The position numbers and the translations under genes were made by a program. A DNA stretch of 64,000 bases, from NCBI RefSeq assembly GCF_001439785.1, contig NZ_JYLI01000013.1, positions 124,001 through 188,000 on the forward strand, given 5' to 3'. The DNA is from Pseudomonas poae (GTDB lineage: Bacteria > Pseudomonadota > Gammaproteobacteria > Pseudomonadales > Pseudomonadaceae). Below the pieces are notes generated by a model that was given only the letters and a program-made list of their open reading frames with translations, ran no database searches and was not told the DNA's origin. Of this stretch, positions 34,689 to 43,562 are shown piece after piece. Each line of letters starts with the position of its first letter. Positions within the stretch are counted from its first letter, which is position 1.

Positions 34689-34743
34689 GGTGACGGTCTC
34701 CCGCAGGGTAATAATCGGTTAAAGGGTAGCGCAGGACGCCGGA

Positions 34744-35709
34744 CTAGGGCGCGTCGTGAAAATGCTGATAGCCACGAACCACCGGCGTAACGTCGCGCCC
34801 ATGGGCATCGTGCAGCGTCACGCCCTGCCCCGCCGCGACCCGGCCGATCACATGGATCGGCCAGCCACCGGCCAGCAACGGCGCCAGCGTGGCTGCCGGC
34901 AATGTGAACACCAGCACATAGTCATCGCCGCCACTCAACGCGGCCACGCGGGCCTCGTTGTCGCCGACAAACGCCAGCAAGGCTGCAGACAACGGCAGCG
35001 CCTGTCGCTCGATCAGCAGGCTGACCGCCGATGCTCTGGCGATATGCCCGCAGTCGGCCAGCAGGCCGTCGGAGATGTCCATGGCCGAGGTCGCCTTGCC
35101 GCGCAGCGCCACCCCCAGGGCCAGTTGCGGTTGCGGCGACCAGTAATGGGCCAGCAAGGGTTCGGCAATGGTCGCATCCGCCGTGCGCTGGCCCAACACC
35201 AACGGCAAGGCGCCGGCGGCATTGCCCAGCTCGCCACCCACACAGAGCAGATCACCCGGCTGCGCGCCGCTGCGGGTCAACGCCTGGCCGGCCGGTACAC
35301 GACCAAATACAGTCAGGGTCAGGCTCAGCGGGCCGCGCGTGGTGTCGCCTCCCACTAACCCTACGCCGCAGCGTTGCGCCATGGCGTTCAAACCCTGGGC
35401 ATAGCGTTGCAGCCAATTGGCATCGACGGTCGGAGTAGTCAGGGCAAGGGTGAATGCAAGGGGATTGGCGCCCATGGCAGCCAGGTCGCTCACCGCCACG
35501 GCCAACGAGCGCTGGCCGAGCAGAAACGGGTCACAGGGGTCGGCAAAATGTACACCGGCCACCAGCGTATCGGTGGAAACCGCCAGTTGTTCGCCGGGAG
35601 GCAACGCCAGCAAGGCGCAGTCATCGCCGATCCCAAGAGCGATGCCTTCGCCGCCCTGCGCACAGGGCGCGGCGGCGAAGTAATTGCGGATCAGCTCGAA
35701 CTCGCCCAT
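34744..35709 (-). CDS. thiL: Thiamine-monophosphate kinase
   Basis: 321 residues of the PurM/ThiL fold. Start MGEFELIRNYF, ATP/Mg motif IGDDCALLALP, STDTLVAGVHF, GDTTRGPLSLTL and AMDISDGLLADCG are all present. It phosphorylates thiamine phosphate to the diphosphate cofactor, which Dxs also uses. It lies downstream of nusB in the rib operon (18-nt gap). Confidence 0.96.
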   Translation of the reverse strand: MGEFELIRNYFAAAPCAQGGEGIALGIGDDCALLALPPGEQLAVSTDTLVAGVHFADPCDPFLLGQRSLAVAVSDLAAMGANPLAFTLALTTPTVDANWLQRYAQGLNAMAQRCGVGLVGGDTTRGPLSLTLTVFGRVPAGQALTRSGAQPGDLLCVGGELGNAAGALPLVLGQRTADATIAEPLLAHYWSPQPQLALGVALRGKATSAMDISDGLLADCGHIARASAVSLLIERQALPLSAALLAFVGDNEARVAALSGGDDYVLVFTLPAATLAPLLAGGWPIHVIGRVAAGQGVTLHDAHGRDVTPVVRGYQHFHDAP

Positions 35710-35727
35710 GCCGGACTCAAGCGCACA

Positions 35728-36228
35728 TCAGCGCTTGTAGGCCTTTACTTCGGCTTCACGCAGGCGCGGGGCCAGCTTGTCGAGCACGCCGTTGACGAAC
35801 TTGTGGCCGTCGGTCGAACCATAGACTTTCGCCAGTTCGATGCCTTCGTTGATCACCACACGGTACGGTACGTCGACGCGCTTGAGCAGTTCCCAGGCGG
35901 ACAGGCGCATGACGCACAGCTCAACCGGATCGAGCTCTTCGATGGTCAGGTCCAGGCACGGGGCCAGGGCCGCGTCGATCTCGCTCAGGTTGGCGTGCAC
36001 ACCGTGCAGAATGTCGTGGAAGTACGGCAGGTCCGCGAACGTGAAGTCGTTATCGACGCGAAACTGCGCTTCGATTTCGGTCAACGAGGTGCCTGCCATC
36101 TGACGCTGGTACAGCGCCTGGGTGGCCAGCTGGCGCGCAGCACGGCGCTTTTCGTTTTTCGAGGGCTTGCCGGCGTCCGCGGGGCGCGGGTCGCGTGGGT
36201 TGAAGTTGTCGCCGTCGTCGGAAATCAC
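35728..36228 (-). CDS. nusB: Transcription antitermination protein NusB
   Basis: 166 residues with the helical NusB fold: RRAARQLATQALYQRQMAG, ELCVMRLSAWELL and VVINEGIELAKVYGSTDGHKFVNGVLD. It binds boxA RNA with NusE for rRNA antitermination. It overlaps ribH by 4 nt, the usual ribH-nusB coupling. Confidence 0.97.
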   Translation of the reverse strand: MISDDGDNFNPRDPRPADAGKPSKNEKRRAARQLATQALYQRQMAGTSLTEIEAQFRVDNDFTFADLPYFHDILHGVHANLSEIDAALAPCLDLTIEELDPVELCVMRLSAWELLKRVDVPYRVVINEGIELAKVYGSTDGHKFVNGVLDKLAPRLREAEVKAYKR

Positions 36229-36701
36229 TTGGCCTCCAACTGCGACAGCAGGCTGACCATTTCCAGGGCGGACAAGGCGGCTTCTGCGCCTTTGTTACCG
36301 GCTTTGGTGCCGGAACGCTCGATGGCCTGCTCGATGGAATCCACGGTCAGCACGCCGAACGCGACGGGCACGCCGAACTCCATGGACACCTGGGCCAGGC
36401 CCTTGGTGCATTCACCGGCAACGTATTCGAAGTGCGGAGTACCGCCACGAATCACAGCGCCCAGGGCGATGATCGCCGCGTATTCACCTTGCTGAGCAAC
36501 TTTTTGCGCAACCAGTGGAATTTCGAAGGCGCCAGGGGCACGGATCAGGGTGATATCGCTTTCGCTCACACCGTGGCGAACCAGGGCGTCCACGGCACCG
36601 CTCACCAGGCTTTCAACCACGAAGCTGTTGAAGCGGCCAACCACCAGGGCGTAGCGGCCTTTGGGGGCGATGAAGGTACCTTCGATGGTCTTCAGGGTCA
36701 T
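36225..36701 (-). CDS. ribH: 6,7-dimethyl-8-ribityllumazine synthase
   Basis: 158 residues. Conserved substrate-site segments are VGRFNSFVVESLVSGA, IRAPGAFEIPLVAQK and ALGAVIRGGTPHFEYVAGE. It condenses the RibD product with the RibB product to form lumazine, the substrate of riboflavin synthase. It is separated from ribBX by 88 bp that contain a hairpin. Confidence 0.97.
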   Translation of the reverse strand: MTLKTIEGTFIAPKGRYALVVGRFNSFVVESLVSGAVDALVRHGVSESDITLIRAPGAFEIPLVAQKVAQQGEYAAIIALGAVIRGGTPHFEYVAGECTKGLAQVSMEFGVPVAFGVLTVDSIEQAIERSGTKAGNKGAEAALSALEMVSLLSQLEAK

Positions 36702-36722
36702 TCGACAAATCTCTTAAAGAGC

Positions 36723-36745
36723 AGGGACGCGAAAAATGCGTCCCT
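36723..36745 (-). other. Intra-operon hairpin between ribBX and ribH
   Basis: AGGGACGC and GCGTCCCT are exact 8-bp arms with a 7-nt loop, followed on the minus strand by GCTCTTTAAG. It could attenuate, terminate partly or set an RNA processing point. I do not see an FMN riboswitch consensus around it. Confidence 0.45.
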
Positions 36746-36789
36746 CAGTGATGTGTTAACCGCGAACAAGGGGCAAAAATCGCCGGGCT

Positions 36790-37881
36790 TTATTCGGAGG
36801 GCACGTATTCTACAACTTCCAGGTCGAATCCGGATATCGCATTAAATTTCATCGGCGCGCTCATCAGGCGCATTTTGCGCACGCCCAGGTCGCGCAGGAT
36901 CTGCGAACCGGCACCAACGATGCTGTAGGTGGTCGGCGTCTTGATCTGCGAGTGCTCGGCGGTTTCACGAATATGCGCAAGCAGAACATCACCATCCACC
37001 GGGTTGCCGAGCAACAGCACCACGCCGCTGCCGGCCTCGGACACCGCCGCCATGGCGGCGCGCAGGCTCCAGCGACCCGGTTGCTTGACCATCAGCAGGT
37101 CGCGCAGCGGATCCATGTTGTGCACCCGCACCAGGGTCGGTTCGTCGGCGCTGATGCTGCCCAGGGTGAGGGCCATGTGCACATCGCCTTCCACCGAATC
37201 GCGGTAGGTCACCAGATTGAACTGGCCCAGTTCGCTGTCCAGCGGCTGCTCGGCAATCCGCTGAACGGTACGTTCGTGGATCATGCGGTAGTGGATCAGG
37301 TCGGCGATGGTGCCGATCTTGAGGTTGTGTTCGGCCGCAAAGGTCTCGAGTTCACTGCGACGGGCCATGGTGCCGTCGTCGTTCATCACTTCGCAGATTA
37401 CGCCGCTGGGCTCGAACCCGGCCATGCGCGCCAGGTCGCAGGCTGCCTCGGTGTGGCCGGCACGCGCCAGGGTGCCGCCCGGTTGGGCCATCAGCGGGAA
37501 GATATGGCCGGGGCTGACGATGTCTTCGGCCTTGGCATCACGCGCGGCAGCAGCCTGCACGGTGCGCGCGCGGTCAGCGGCGGAGATGCCGGTGGTGACG
37601 CCGGTGGAGGCTTCGATGGACACGGTGAACTTGGTGCCGAACCCCGAACCGTTGCGCGGCGCCATCAACGGCAACTTGAGCAGTTCGCAGCGCTCGCGGC
37701 TCATGGGCATGCATATCAGCCCGCGGGCGTGCTTGGCCATGAAGTTGATGTGCTCGGCCTTGCAGGCCTCGGCGGCCATGATGATGTCGCCTTCGTTCTC
37801 GCGGTCTTCGTCATCCATGAGGATGACCATCTTGCCTTGGCGGATGTCTTCAACCAGTTCTTCGATGCTGTTGAGCGCCAC
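36790..37881 (-). CDS. ribBX: 3,4-dihydroxy-2-butanone 4-phosphate synthase fused to a degenerate GTP cyclohydrolase II domain
   Basis: 363 residues, 15 nt downstream of ribC. Residues 1-200 are RibB, with the Mg/substrate motif DDEDRENEGDI and GHTEAACDLARMAG. Residues 205-363 follow the RibA fold, but the zinc and catalytic block corresponding to RVHSEC...RCDCG reads RVHNMDPLRDLLMVKQPGRW, so all three zinc Cys are lost. The C-domain therefore cannot be an ordinary cyclohydrolase; this is the proteobacterial RibBX form. The intact RibA is at 33.2 kb. Often annotated ribAB or ribB. Confidence 0.93.
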   Translation of the reverse strand: MALNSIEELVEDIRQGKMVILMDDEDRENEGDIIMAAEACKAEHINFMAKHARGLICMPMSRERCELLKLPLMAPRNGSGFGTKFTVSIEASTGVTTGISAADRARTVQAAAARDAKAEDIVSPGHIFPLMAQPGGTLARAGHTEAACDLARMAGFEPSGVICEVMNDDGTMARRSELETFAAEHNLKIGTIADLIHYRMIHERTVQRIAEQPLDSELGQFNLVTYRDSVEGDVHMALTLGSISADEPTLVRVHNMDPLRDLLMVKQPGRWSLRAAMAAVSEAGSGVVLLLGNPVDGDVLLAHIRETAEHSQIKTPTTYSIVGAGSQILRDLGVRKMRLMSAPMKFNAISGFDLEVVEYVPSE

Positions 37882-37896
37882 GCGGCACCCCCTTGG

Positions 37897-38559
37897 TCAG
37901 GATTTAAGGTAGCCGTTGGCGGCCAAAAAACTTTCGGTGATGTTCCCGGATGTTGGCTCTGCGGCCTTATCGCCCATCAACAGGCGCTCCAGGTAACGGG
38001 CCAGCAAGTCCACTTCCAGATTCACACGGCGACCCGGCTGGTAGGACGCCATGATGGTTTCGCTGAGGGTGTGGGGAATGATGGTCAGCTCGAATTCGGC
38101 GCCATTCACGGCGTTCACGGTCAGGCTGGTGCCGTCCACGGTGACCGAACCTTTGTGGGCGATGTACTTGGCCAGCTCTTTGGGTGCGCGGATGCGAAAC
38201 TCCACGGCCCGGGCGTTTTCGCTGCGCGCGACCACTTCGCCGACACCGTCGACGTGGCCGCTGACCAGGTGGCCGCCCAGGCGCGTGGTCGGCGTGAGGG
38301 CTTTTTCCAGGTTGACCGGACTGCCGGCCTTGAGGTCGCTCATCGCGGTGCAGTCCAGGGTTTCGCGGCTCACATCGGCGGCAAAACCGTTGCCCGGTAA
38401 TTCAACGACGGTGAGGCATACGCCACTCACCGCAATGCTGTCGCCCAGTTTGACGTCGCCCAGATCGAGCTTGCCGGTTTCAACCAGCAGGCGGATATCA
38501 CCGCCTTTGGGGGTCATTGCCCGGATGCTGCCGATGGATTCGATGATGCCGGTGAACAT
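37897..38559 (-). CDS. ribC: Riboflavin synthase, alpha chain
   Basis: 220 residues from ATG 38559 (AGGAGA 6 nt upstream); a longer in-frame start is rejected because MFTGIIE is the family N-terminus. Two tandem lumazine-binding barrels are seen (about 1-95 and 96-200), the second beginning LGGHLVSGHVDGVG. It dismutates two lumazines to riboflavin. Part of the nrdR-ribD-ribC-ribBX-ribH-nusB-thiL operon. Called ribE in E. coli nomenclature. Confidence 0.96.
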   Translation of the reverse strand: MFTGIIESIGSIRAMTPKGGDIRLLVETGKLDLGDVKLGDSIAVSGVCLTVVELPGNGFAADVSRETLDCTAMSDLKAGSPVNLEKALTPTTRLGGHLVSGHVDGVGEVVARSENARAVEFRIRAPKELAKYIAHKGSVTVDGTSLTVNAVNGAEFELTIIPHTLSETIMASYQPGRRVNLEVDLLARYLERLLMGDKAAEPTSGNITESFLAANGYLKS

Positions 38560-38605
38560 GTCGTTCTCCTGAAAACGGGGGACGGGCGCCTGAGCCCGGT
38601 CAGAA

Positions 38606-39733
38606 TTATACGCTCGCTGCTGGCACAGGGATGGCAGTGACTCGCCAGTCGTCGCCCACAGCGCGCAGGTCAGTGATCTTGAGTTGGGGGGCATCGGCCA
38701 GCTTCTCAAGCGGCCAGTCCAGCAACGGCCGGGCGGCGGAGCCCAGAAACTTGCCGGCGACGAAAATCACGTATTCGTCCACCAGGCCCTGCTGGGCAAA
38801 TGCACCGGCCAGGCTCGGGCCGGCTTCCACCAGCACCTCGTTGACGCCACGCGCTGCCAGCGCCACCAGCGCCGCGCGCAGGTCAACCTGACCCTCAACG
38901 CCTGGCACCACCAGGCATTCGGGGCCACGGGGGAACTGGTTTTGCGCGGTGACGCAGGTGATCACCAGCGCCGGACCGGCCTTGAAAAATGGCGCGTTGA
39001 GCGGCACGCGCAGACGGCCGTCGATCAGCACGCGCAGCGGCGGGCGCGACATGGCCAGGGCGGTGGTTTCGGGATCGAGACCGAGTTCGGCGGCGCGCAC
39101 GGTCAGGCGCGCACCGTCGGCCAGCACGGTGTCGGCGCCAGTCAATACCACGCTGGCTTGAGCACGCAGGCGCTGCACGGCGGCGCGGGCGGCGGGGCCG
39201 GTGATCCATTGGCTTTCGCCGCTGGCCATCGCGGTGCGCCCGTCCAGGCTCATCGCCAACTTGACCCGCACGAACGGCAGGCCATGTTCCATGCGCTTGA
39301 GAAAGCCGGGGTTAAGCGCCCGCGCTTCGGTTTCCAGCACGCCGCTGCGCACCTCGATACCGGCCTGGGCCAGGCGTTGCATACCGCGCCCGGCCACTTC
39401 CGGGTTGGGATCCTGCATGCCGGCCACCACCCGCGCGACACCGGCCGTCACCAGCGCATCGGCGCAGGGCGGCGTGCGGCCATGGTGGCTGCAGGGTTCG
39501 AGGGTCACGTACACCGTGGCGCCGCGCGCCTTGCTACCTGCAGCGCGCAGGGCGTTGGGCTCGGCATGGGGTTCGCCGGTGCGCTCATGCCAGCCTTCGC
39601 CGACAATTTGCCCGTCACGCACGATCACGCAGCCCACGCGCGGGTTGGGATGGGTGGTGTACAGGCCCTTGCGCGCCAGTTCCAGGGCGCGGGCCATGTA
39701 GTGGGCGTCGAGTACCGCCTGTTCAGGGCTCAT
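38606..39733 (-). CDS. ribD: Bifunctional riboflavin deaminase/reductase
   Basis: 375 residues. The N-terminal deaminase has the zinc motifs PHAEPNALRAAG and TLEPCSHHGRTPPC (about 50-90). The C-terminal reductase domain (about 150-370) contains VKLAMSLDGRTAMASGESQWITG. It carries out the second and third steps of riboflavin synthesis. It overlaps nrdR by 4 nt. Confidence 0.97.
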   Translation of the reverse strand: MSPEQAVLDAHYMARALELARKGLYTTHPNPRVGCVIVRDGQIVGEGWHERTGEPHAEPNALRAAGSKARGATVYVTLEPCSHHGRTPPCADALVTAGVARVVAGMQDPNPEVAGRGMQRLAQAGIEVRSGVLETEARALNPGFLKRMEHGLPFVRVKLAMSLDGRTAMASGESQWITGPAARAAVQRLRAQASVVLTGADTVLADGARLTVRAAELGLDPETTALAMSRPPLRVLIDGRLRVPLNAPFFKAGPALVITCVTAQNQFPRGPECLVVPGVEGQVDLRAALVALAARGVNEVLVEAGPSLAGAFAQQGLVDEYVIFVAGKFLGSAARPLLDWPLEKLADAPQLKITDLRAVGDDWRVTAIPVPAASV

Positions 39734-40200
39734 TGCTTGGACGGCTCACGCGCCAGGCGGTCGATCTCTTCGCGGAACTCGTTGAGGTCCTGGAAGCGTC
39801 GATACACGGAAGCGAAACGGATATAGGCGACTTCGTCGAGCTTTTGCAGCTCGCCCATCACCAGCTCGCCCACCACCAGGCTTTTGACCTCGCGCTCGCC
39901 GGTCGCGCGCAGCTTGTGCTTGATGTGCACCAGCGCCGCTTCCAGGCGCTCGACACTCACCGGGCGTTTTTCCAGGGCGCGCTGCATACCGGCGCGCAGT
40001 TTGTCTTCGTCGAAAGGCTGGCGGCTGCCGTCGGACTTGATCAGACGGGGCAATACCAGTTCGGCGGTTTCGAAGGTGGTGAAACGTTCACCGCAGCCAG
40101 ACGCCAGGCATTCGCGCCGACGACGCACTTGATCGCCCTCGGCGACCAGACGCGAATCAATGACCTTGGTGTCGTTGGCACCGCAGAAGGGACAGTGCAT
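39730..40200 (-). CDS. nrdR: Transcriptional repressor of ribonucleotide reductase genes
   Basis: 156 residues from ATG 40200, the family start (MHCPFCGANDTKVIDSR). A zinc ribbon with CPFC at 3-6 and Cys pair near 31-36 is followed by an ATP-cone (about 47-140). It senses ATP/dATP and represses nrd operons at NrdR boxes. First gene of the rib operon; promoter lies in the 140-bp divergent gap with the lipoprotein gene. Confidence 0.96.
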   Translation of the reverse strand: MHCPFCGANDTKVIDSRLVAEGDQVRRRRECLASGCGERFTTFETAELVLPRLIKSDGSRQPFDEDKLRAGMQRALEKRPVSVERLEAALVHIKHKLRATGEREVKSLVVGELVMGELQKLDEVAYIRFASVYRRFQDLNEFREEIDRLAREPSKQ

Positions 40201-40340
40201 GGTGGGCAGGCAACAAAAAATGGGAGGGCCATGGTAGCGCATCCCCGTGGCAAGACAAGCCATAGCCTTTACGGTATATAGGCAGGCTTATATGTTTGTT
40301 ACCTTTCACTTCACGGATTTAGTCCTTCCTGGAGCTGTAC

Positions 40341-40796
40341 ATGCAGTTACGACCACTTGTTTTGCTCACTCTGCTCGGTTTTCTGGTCGCCTGCAGCAGC
40401 GAAGCCCCCAAGCCCGCCGCACCGGTGCCTGCCCCCGCGCAGGAGAAAAAAGTGCCGGGCATTGAAGAGGTCGGCCCCCTGCCCGCCTATCAGCGTGAAA
40501 TCAGCGGCAACCTGACCAACGTACCGGCCGGTGCCGAAGTCGAGATGGCCCTGTTGGTGATCGACGAACGCTCGCGCCCACAACAACTGCTCGCCAGCAG
40601 CGTGCTGACCGGCAACGGCAAGCCCCTGGCGTTTCGCCTGCGCTTCAACCCCGAGGCCTTCCCGGCTGGTGCACGGGTTGAATTGCGTGGCCGCGCCAGC
40701 CAGTCCGGCCAGTTGATCCTGCACCTGCCCGCCGTGCGCATCACCCAGGCGATCACACAAACCACCGGCCCCCTGCAGCTCGTCAAGGCGCCATGA
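40341..40796 (+). CDS. YbaY-family lipoprotein
   Basis: 151 residues with a lipoprotein signal ending LLGFLVAC (lipobox Cys18). A Pro/Ala-rich linker leads into a YbaY/YscW-like beta domain (about 45-150, REISGNLTNVPAGAEVEMAL...). It is probably an envelope protein; the function of YbaY is unclear. It overlaps the next gene by 4 nt. Confidence 0.87.
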   Translation: MQLRPLVLLTLLGFLVACSSEAPKPAAPVPAPAQEKKVPGIEEVGPLPAYQREISGNLTNVPAGAEVEMALLVIDERSRPQQLLASSVLTGNGKPLAFRLRFNPEAFPAGARVELRGRASQSGQLILHLPAVRITQAITQTTGPLQLVKAP

Positions 40797-41449
40797 CGCC
40801 ACCGCTGGACCTGCAACGCGCCTTGAGCCAACTGATCGGCGACGCGCAATTGCTGCCTTGCGCGCTGCCGGGCACTGCGCTTTCGCTGTGGCTGCTGAAC
40901 GCCGACAACATGAACCGTGCATTCAGCCAGGAAGAAACCCGGCGCATCCTCCATGAGCCGCCGTATTGGAGTTTCTGCTGGGCCAGCGGCCTGGCGCTAG
41001 CGCGCTATCTGGCGGCGAACCCGCAGTGGGTGGCCGGCAAGCGGGTGCTGGACTTTGGCGCCGGTTCCGGCGTGGCCGCAATTGCGGCGGCCAAAGCAGG
41101 CGCGCTGGAAGTGGTGGCGTGCGACCTGGACCCGCTGGCACTGGCGGCCTGCCGGGCAAATGCCGAACTCAATGGCGTGCAGTTGGGCTATTCGGCGGAT
41201 TTTTTTGCCGAAGCCGACCGTTTCGATCTGATCCTCGTCGCCGATGTGCTGTACGACCGCGCCAACCTGCCGCTGCTGGACCACTTCCTCACCCGAGGCC
41301 GCGAGGCATTGGTGGCGGATTCGCGGGTGCGGGATTTTCAGCACGCCGATTATCGACGCCTGGAGATCCTTGATGGCTTGACGCTGCCGGACCTGGCCGA
41401 GCCTTGGGAGTTTCGCAAAGCGAGCCTGTACCATGCGCGGCGCGCTTGA
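40793..41449 (+). CDS. Class I SAM-dependent methyltransferase (PrmA/ETFB-KMT-like)
   Basis: 218 residues. Motif I is VLDFGAGSGVAAIAAAKAGA (about 83-102), followed by VVACDLDPLALAACRANAELN and LILVADVLYDRANLP. These are features of lysine methyltransferases like ETFB-KMT and of PrmA. Its substrate is not known; the close coupling to the lipoprotein gene has no evident logic. Cytosolic. Confidence 0.85.
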   Translation: MTPPLDLQRALSQLIGDAQLLPCALPGTALSLWLLNADNMNRAFSQEETRRILHEPPYWSFCWASGLALARYLAANPQWVAGKRVLDFGAGSGVAAIAAAKAGALEVVACDLDPLALAACRANAELNGVQLGYSADFFAEADRFDLILVADVLYDRANLPLLDHFLTRGREALVADSRVRDFQHADYRRLEILDGLTLPDLAEPWEFRKASLYHARRA

Positions 41450-41451
41450 GG

Positions 41452-41525
41452 GCATCGCGGGCAAGCCCGCGCCCACATGTGGCCGCGTTTTTTTTGTGGG
41501 AGCTGGCTTGCCTGCGATAGCGATC
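41452..41525. repeat. REP pair after the methyltransferase gene
   Basis: CGCGGGCAAGCCCGCGCCCAC is followed by a T-run and GTGGGAGCTGGCTTGCCTGC. The two REP units are in inverted orientation with only about 14 bp between. The T8 run could make it a plus-strand terminator. Confidence 0.8.
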
Positions 41526-41601
41526 TTGCCTGCACTGCGCTTTCAGCCAATGGCGCCAGCCCTTATAGTTGCCCCCATTCCCGCTCTATTAGAGACGCCC
41601 C

Positions 41602-42474
41602 ATGAGTGAACCCACGCCGTACATCTTCGACGTCACCACCGCCAACTTCGAACAGGCGGTGATTCAGAACTCTTTCGAAAAACCCGTGCTGGTGGATTTC
41701 TGGGCCGAGTGGTGTGCGCCGTGCAAGGCGTTGATGCCGATGCTGGCGCAAATTGCCGAGAGTTATCAGGGTGAGTTGTTGCTGGCCAAGGTCGACTGCG
41801 AAGCGGAATCGGACATCGTCGCGCGTTTCGGCATTCAAAGCCTGCCGACGGTGGTGCTGTTCAAGGATGGCCAGCCGGTGGACGGATTTGCCGGCGCGCA
41901 GCCGGAATCGGCGGTGCGCGCGATGCTCGAGCCCCACGTGCAGATGCCGCCACCGGCGGCGGCCGACCCGCTGGAGCAGGCCCAGACGCTGTTTGCCGAA
42001 GGTCGAATCAGCGATGCCGAGGCGCTGCTGGTGACGCTGCTCGGTGAAGACAATACCAACGCCGCCGCGCTGATCCTGTATGCGCGCTGCCTGGCCGAAC
42101 GCGGTGAATTGGGCGAAGCCCAGGCCGTGCTGGACGCGGTCAGCGGCGACGCTCACAAAGCCGCCCTCGCCGGCGCCAAGGCGCAGATCACCTTCCTGCG
42201 CCAGGCCGCCGACCTGCCGGACGCCGCCGACCTGAAAAGCCGTCTGGCGCAGAACCCGCAGGACGACGAAGCAGCCTACCAGTTGAGCATTCAGCAACTG
42301 GCGCGCCAGCAATACGACGCGGCGCTCGAAGGCCTGCTCAAGCTGTTCATCCGCAACCGCAGCTACAGCGAAGGTCTGCCGCACAAGACCCTGCTGCAGG
42401 TGTTCGAGTTGCTGGGCAATGAACACCCGCTGGTGACCGTGTACCGCCGCAAGTTGTTCGCCGCGTTGTATTAA
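41602..42474 (+). CDS. cnoX: Thioredoxin-like co-chaperone CnoX (YbbN)
   Basis: 290 residues. A thioredoxin domain (about 1-110) with the active site WCAPC at about 37-41 is followed by four or so TPR-like repeats (about 120-285). E. coli CnoX protects proteins from oxidative aggregation and hands them to GroEL. Unlike the E. coli protein, which has SQHC, the WCAPC redox pair is intact. Its stop codon overlaps that of the convergent next gene (TTAA). Confidence 0.93.
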   Translation: MSEPTPYIFDVTTANFEQAVIQNSFEKPVLVDFWAEWCAPCKALMPMLAQIAESYQGELLLAKVDCEAESDIVARFGIQSLPTVVLFKDGQPVDGFAGAQPESAVRAMLEPHVQMPPPAAADPLEQAQTLFAEGRISDAEALLVTLLGEDNTNAAALILYARCLAERGELGEAQAVLDAVSGDAHKAALAGAKAQITFLRQAADLPDAADLKSRLAQNPQDDEAAYQLSIQQLARQQYDAALEGLLKLFIRNRSYSEGLPHKTLLQVFELLGNEHPLVTVYRRKLFAALY

Positions 42475-42812
42475 TCGCCGACCCAACTGTACAGCGGCGT
42501 ATCCCCGCCGCTGCTCACCTTGACCTTGGCGCTATGGCGCAGGCGCACCAGCAGGCGCTTGCCCGTCGCCGCATCACCGGCCACCCCTTCCAACTGATCA
42601 AGCAACTCCAGGCCGCTTAACTGCCCGGCGTTGCGCAACAGCGCCTGGGCGTTCTGCCACAGGTCGTCATCCTGCCTAACCGGCGCAGCAGCTGGTGTAC
42701 TCGGCGCCGGAGCAGCCTGCAACTGCGCGCCCAGCTTGGCCCAGTCGCCGTCGTCCAGCTCCAGGGTCAAGTCCACCGGCAGGTCGCCGACGGTTCCACG
42801 AATTCGCAACAT
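42471..42812 (-). CDS. Hypothetical protein, 113 residues
   Basis: From ATG 42812, chosen for AGGAGA 8 nt upstream over a longer in-frame start. The N-terminal strand pair (MLRIRGTVGDLPVDLTLELD) is followed by a Pro/Ala linker and a helical part. No signal peptide and no recognised family. It is divergent from the zinc-linked operon across a gap with a putative Zur box. The position equals that of PA4062. Confidence 0.75.
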   Translation of the reverse strand: MLRIRGTVGDLPVDLTLELDDGDWAKLGAQLQAAPAPSTPAAAPVRQDDDLWQNAQALLRNAGQLSGLELLDQLEGVAGDAATGKRLLVRLRHSAKVKVSSGGDTPLYSWVGD

Positions 42813-42898
42813 CGTCTTTTCTCCTGCATTTTTTCTGACGGGCATGCTCCCATGCGGCTTGCGCAACGCCAAGCGCGCGGTCAAACTCTCGCCATTAT

Positions 42899-42918
42899 TG
42901 TTATAAGATCACATAACA
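42899..42918. promoter_or_regulatory. Putative Zur box
   Basis: TGTTATAAGATCACATAACA: 6-bp palindromic ends (TGTTAT/ATAACA) of the type bound by Zur, 26 bp before the DUF2796 gene. P. aeruginosa PA4063-PA4066 is zinc-starvation induced, and this cluster has the same order. Confidence 0.65.
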
Positions 42919-42944
42919 AACCTTTCATGTTCTGGAGCCTTCCC

Positions 42945-43556
42945 ATGCGCCGTCTGCTGCTCGCTTTGCCGTTTGCCCTGCTGCCACTGGCTGTGGCCCA
43001 TGCCCATGAAGATCACGACCACGAACACGGCAGCCTCGGAGCCCACGAACATGGCGTAGGCCGCCTCAACGCCGTGCTCGATGGTCAGACCCTGGAGCTT
43101 GAGCTGGAAAGCCCGGCCATGAACCTGGTGGGTTTCGAACACCTGGCCACCACCGCCGCTGACAAGGCCAAGGTCGCCGCCGCGCGCAAGCAACTGGAAA
43201 ACCCATTGGCCCTGTTCAACCTGCCCAAGGCGGCCGGCTGCGTGGTGAGCACCCAGGAACTCAACAGCCCGTTGTTTGGCGACAAGCCTGAAGCCGATCA
43301 CGACGATGACGATGATGCTGACGACCATGCCACCGACGGCAAGGGCGCAGCGGCCCACGAACATCATCACGACCACAGCGAAATCCACGCGCATTACCAG
43401 TTCACCTGCGCCACGCCGACTGCGCTGAGCAACCTGGACCTGACCCAGGTGTTCAAGACCTTCCCCGCCACCAAGAAAATTCAGGTACAACTGATTGGCC
43501 CGAGCGGCCAGCAAGGTGTCGACGCAACGGCCACAGCTGCCACCCTGAAGTTCTGA
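42945..43556 (+). CDS. His-rich DUF2796 periplasmic protein, zinc-linked
   Basis: 203 residues from ATG 42945 (GGAG upstream), with a signal peptide (RRLLLALPFALLPLAVAHA). His/Asp-rich metal-binding stretches occur right after cleavage (HEDHDHEHG...HEHG) and at about 115-150 (poly-Asp, then HEHHHDHSEIHAH). This is the PA4063 family. It probably binds zinc in the periplasm and delivers it to the ABC system encoded next. A Zur-type palindrome precedes it. Confidence 0.88.
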   Translation: MRRLLLALPFALLPLAVAHAHEDHDHEHGSLGAHEHGVGRLNAVLDGQTLELELESPAMNLVGFEHLATTAADKAKVAAARKQLENPLALFNLPKAAGCVVSTQELNSPLFGDKPEADHDDDDDADDHATDGKGAAAHEHHHDHSEIHAHYQFTCATPTALSNLDLTQVFKTFPATKKIQVQLIGPSGQQGVDATATAATLKF

Positions 43557-43562
43557 TTGCCC

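Noticed and set aside
38560..38605. FMN riboswitch in the rib operon
   Set aside because: The gaps are too short and show no RFN-type conserved core.
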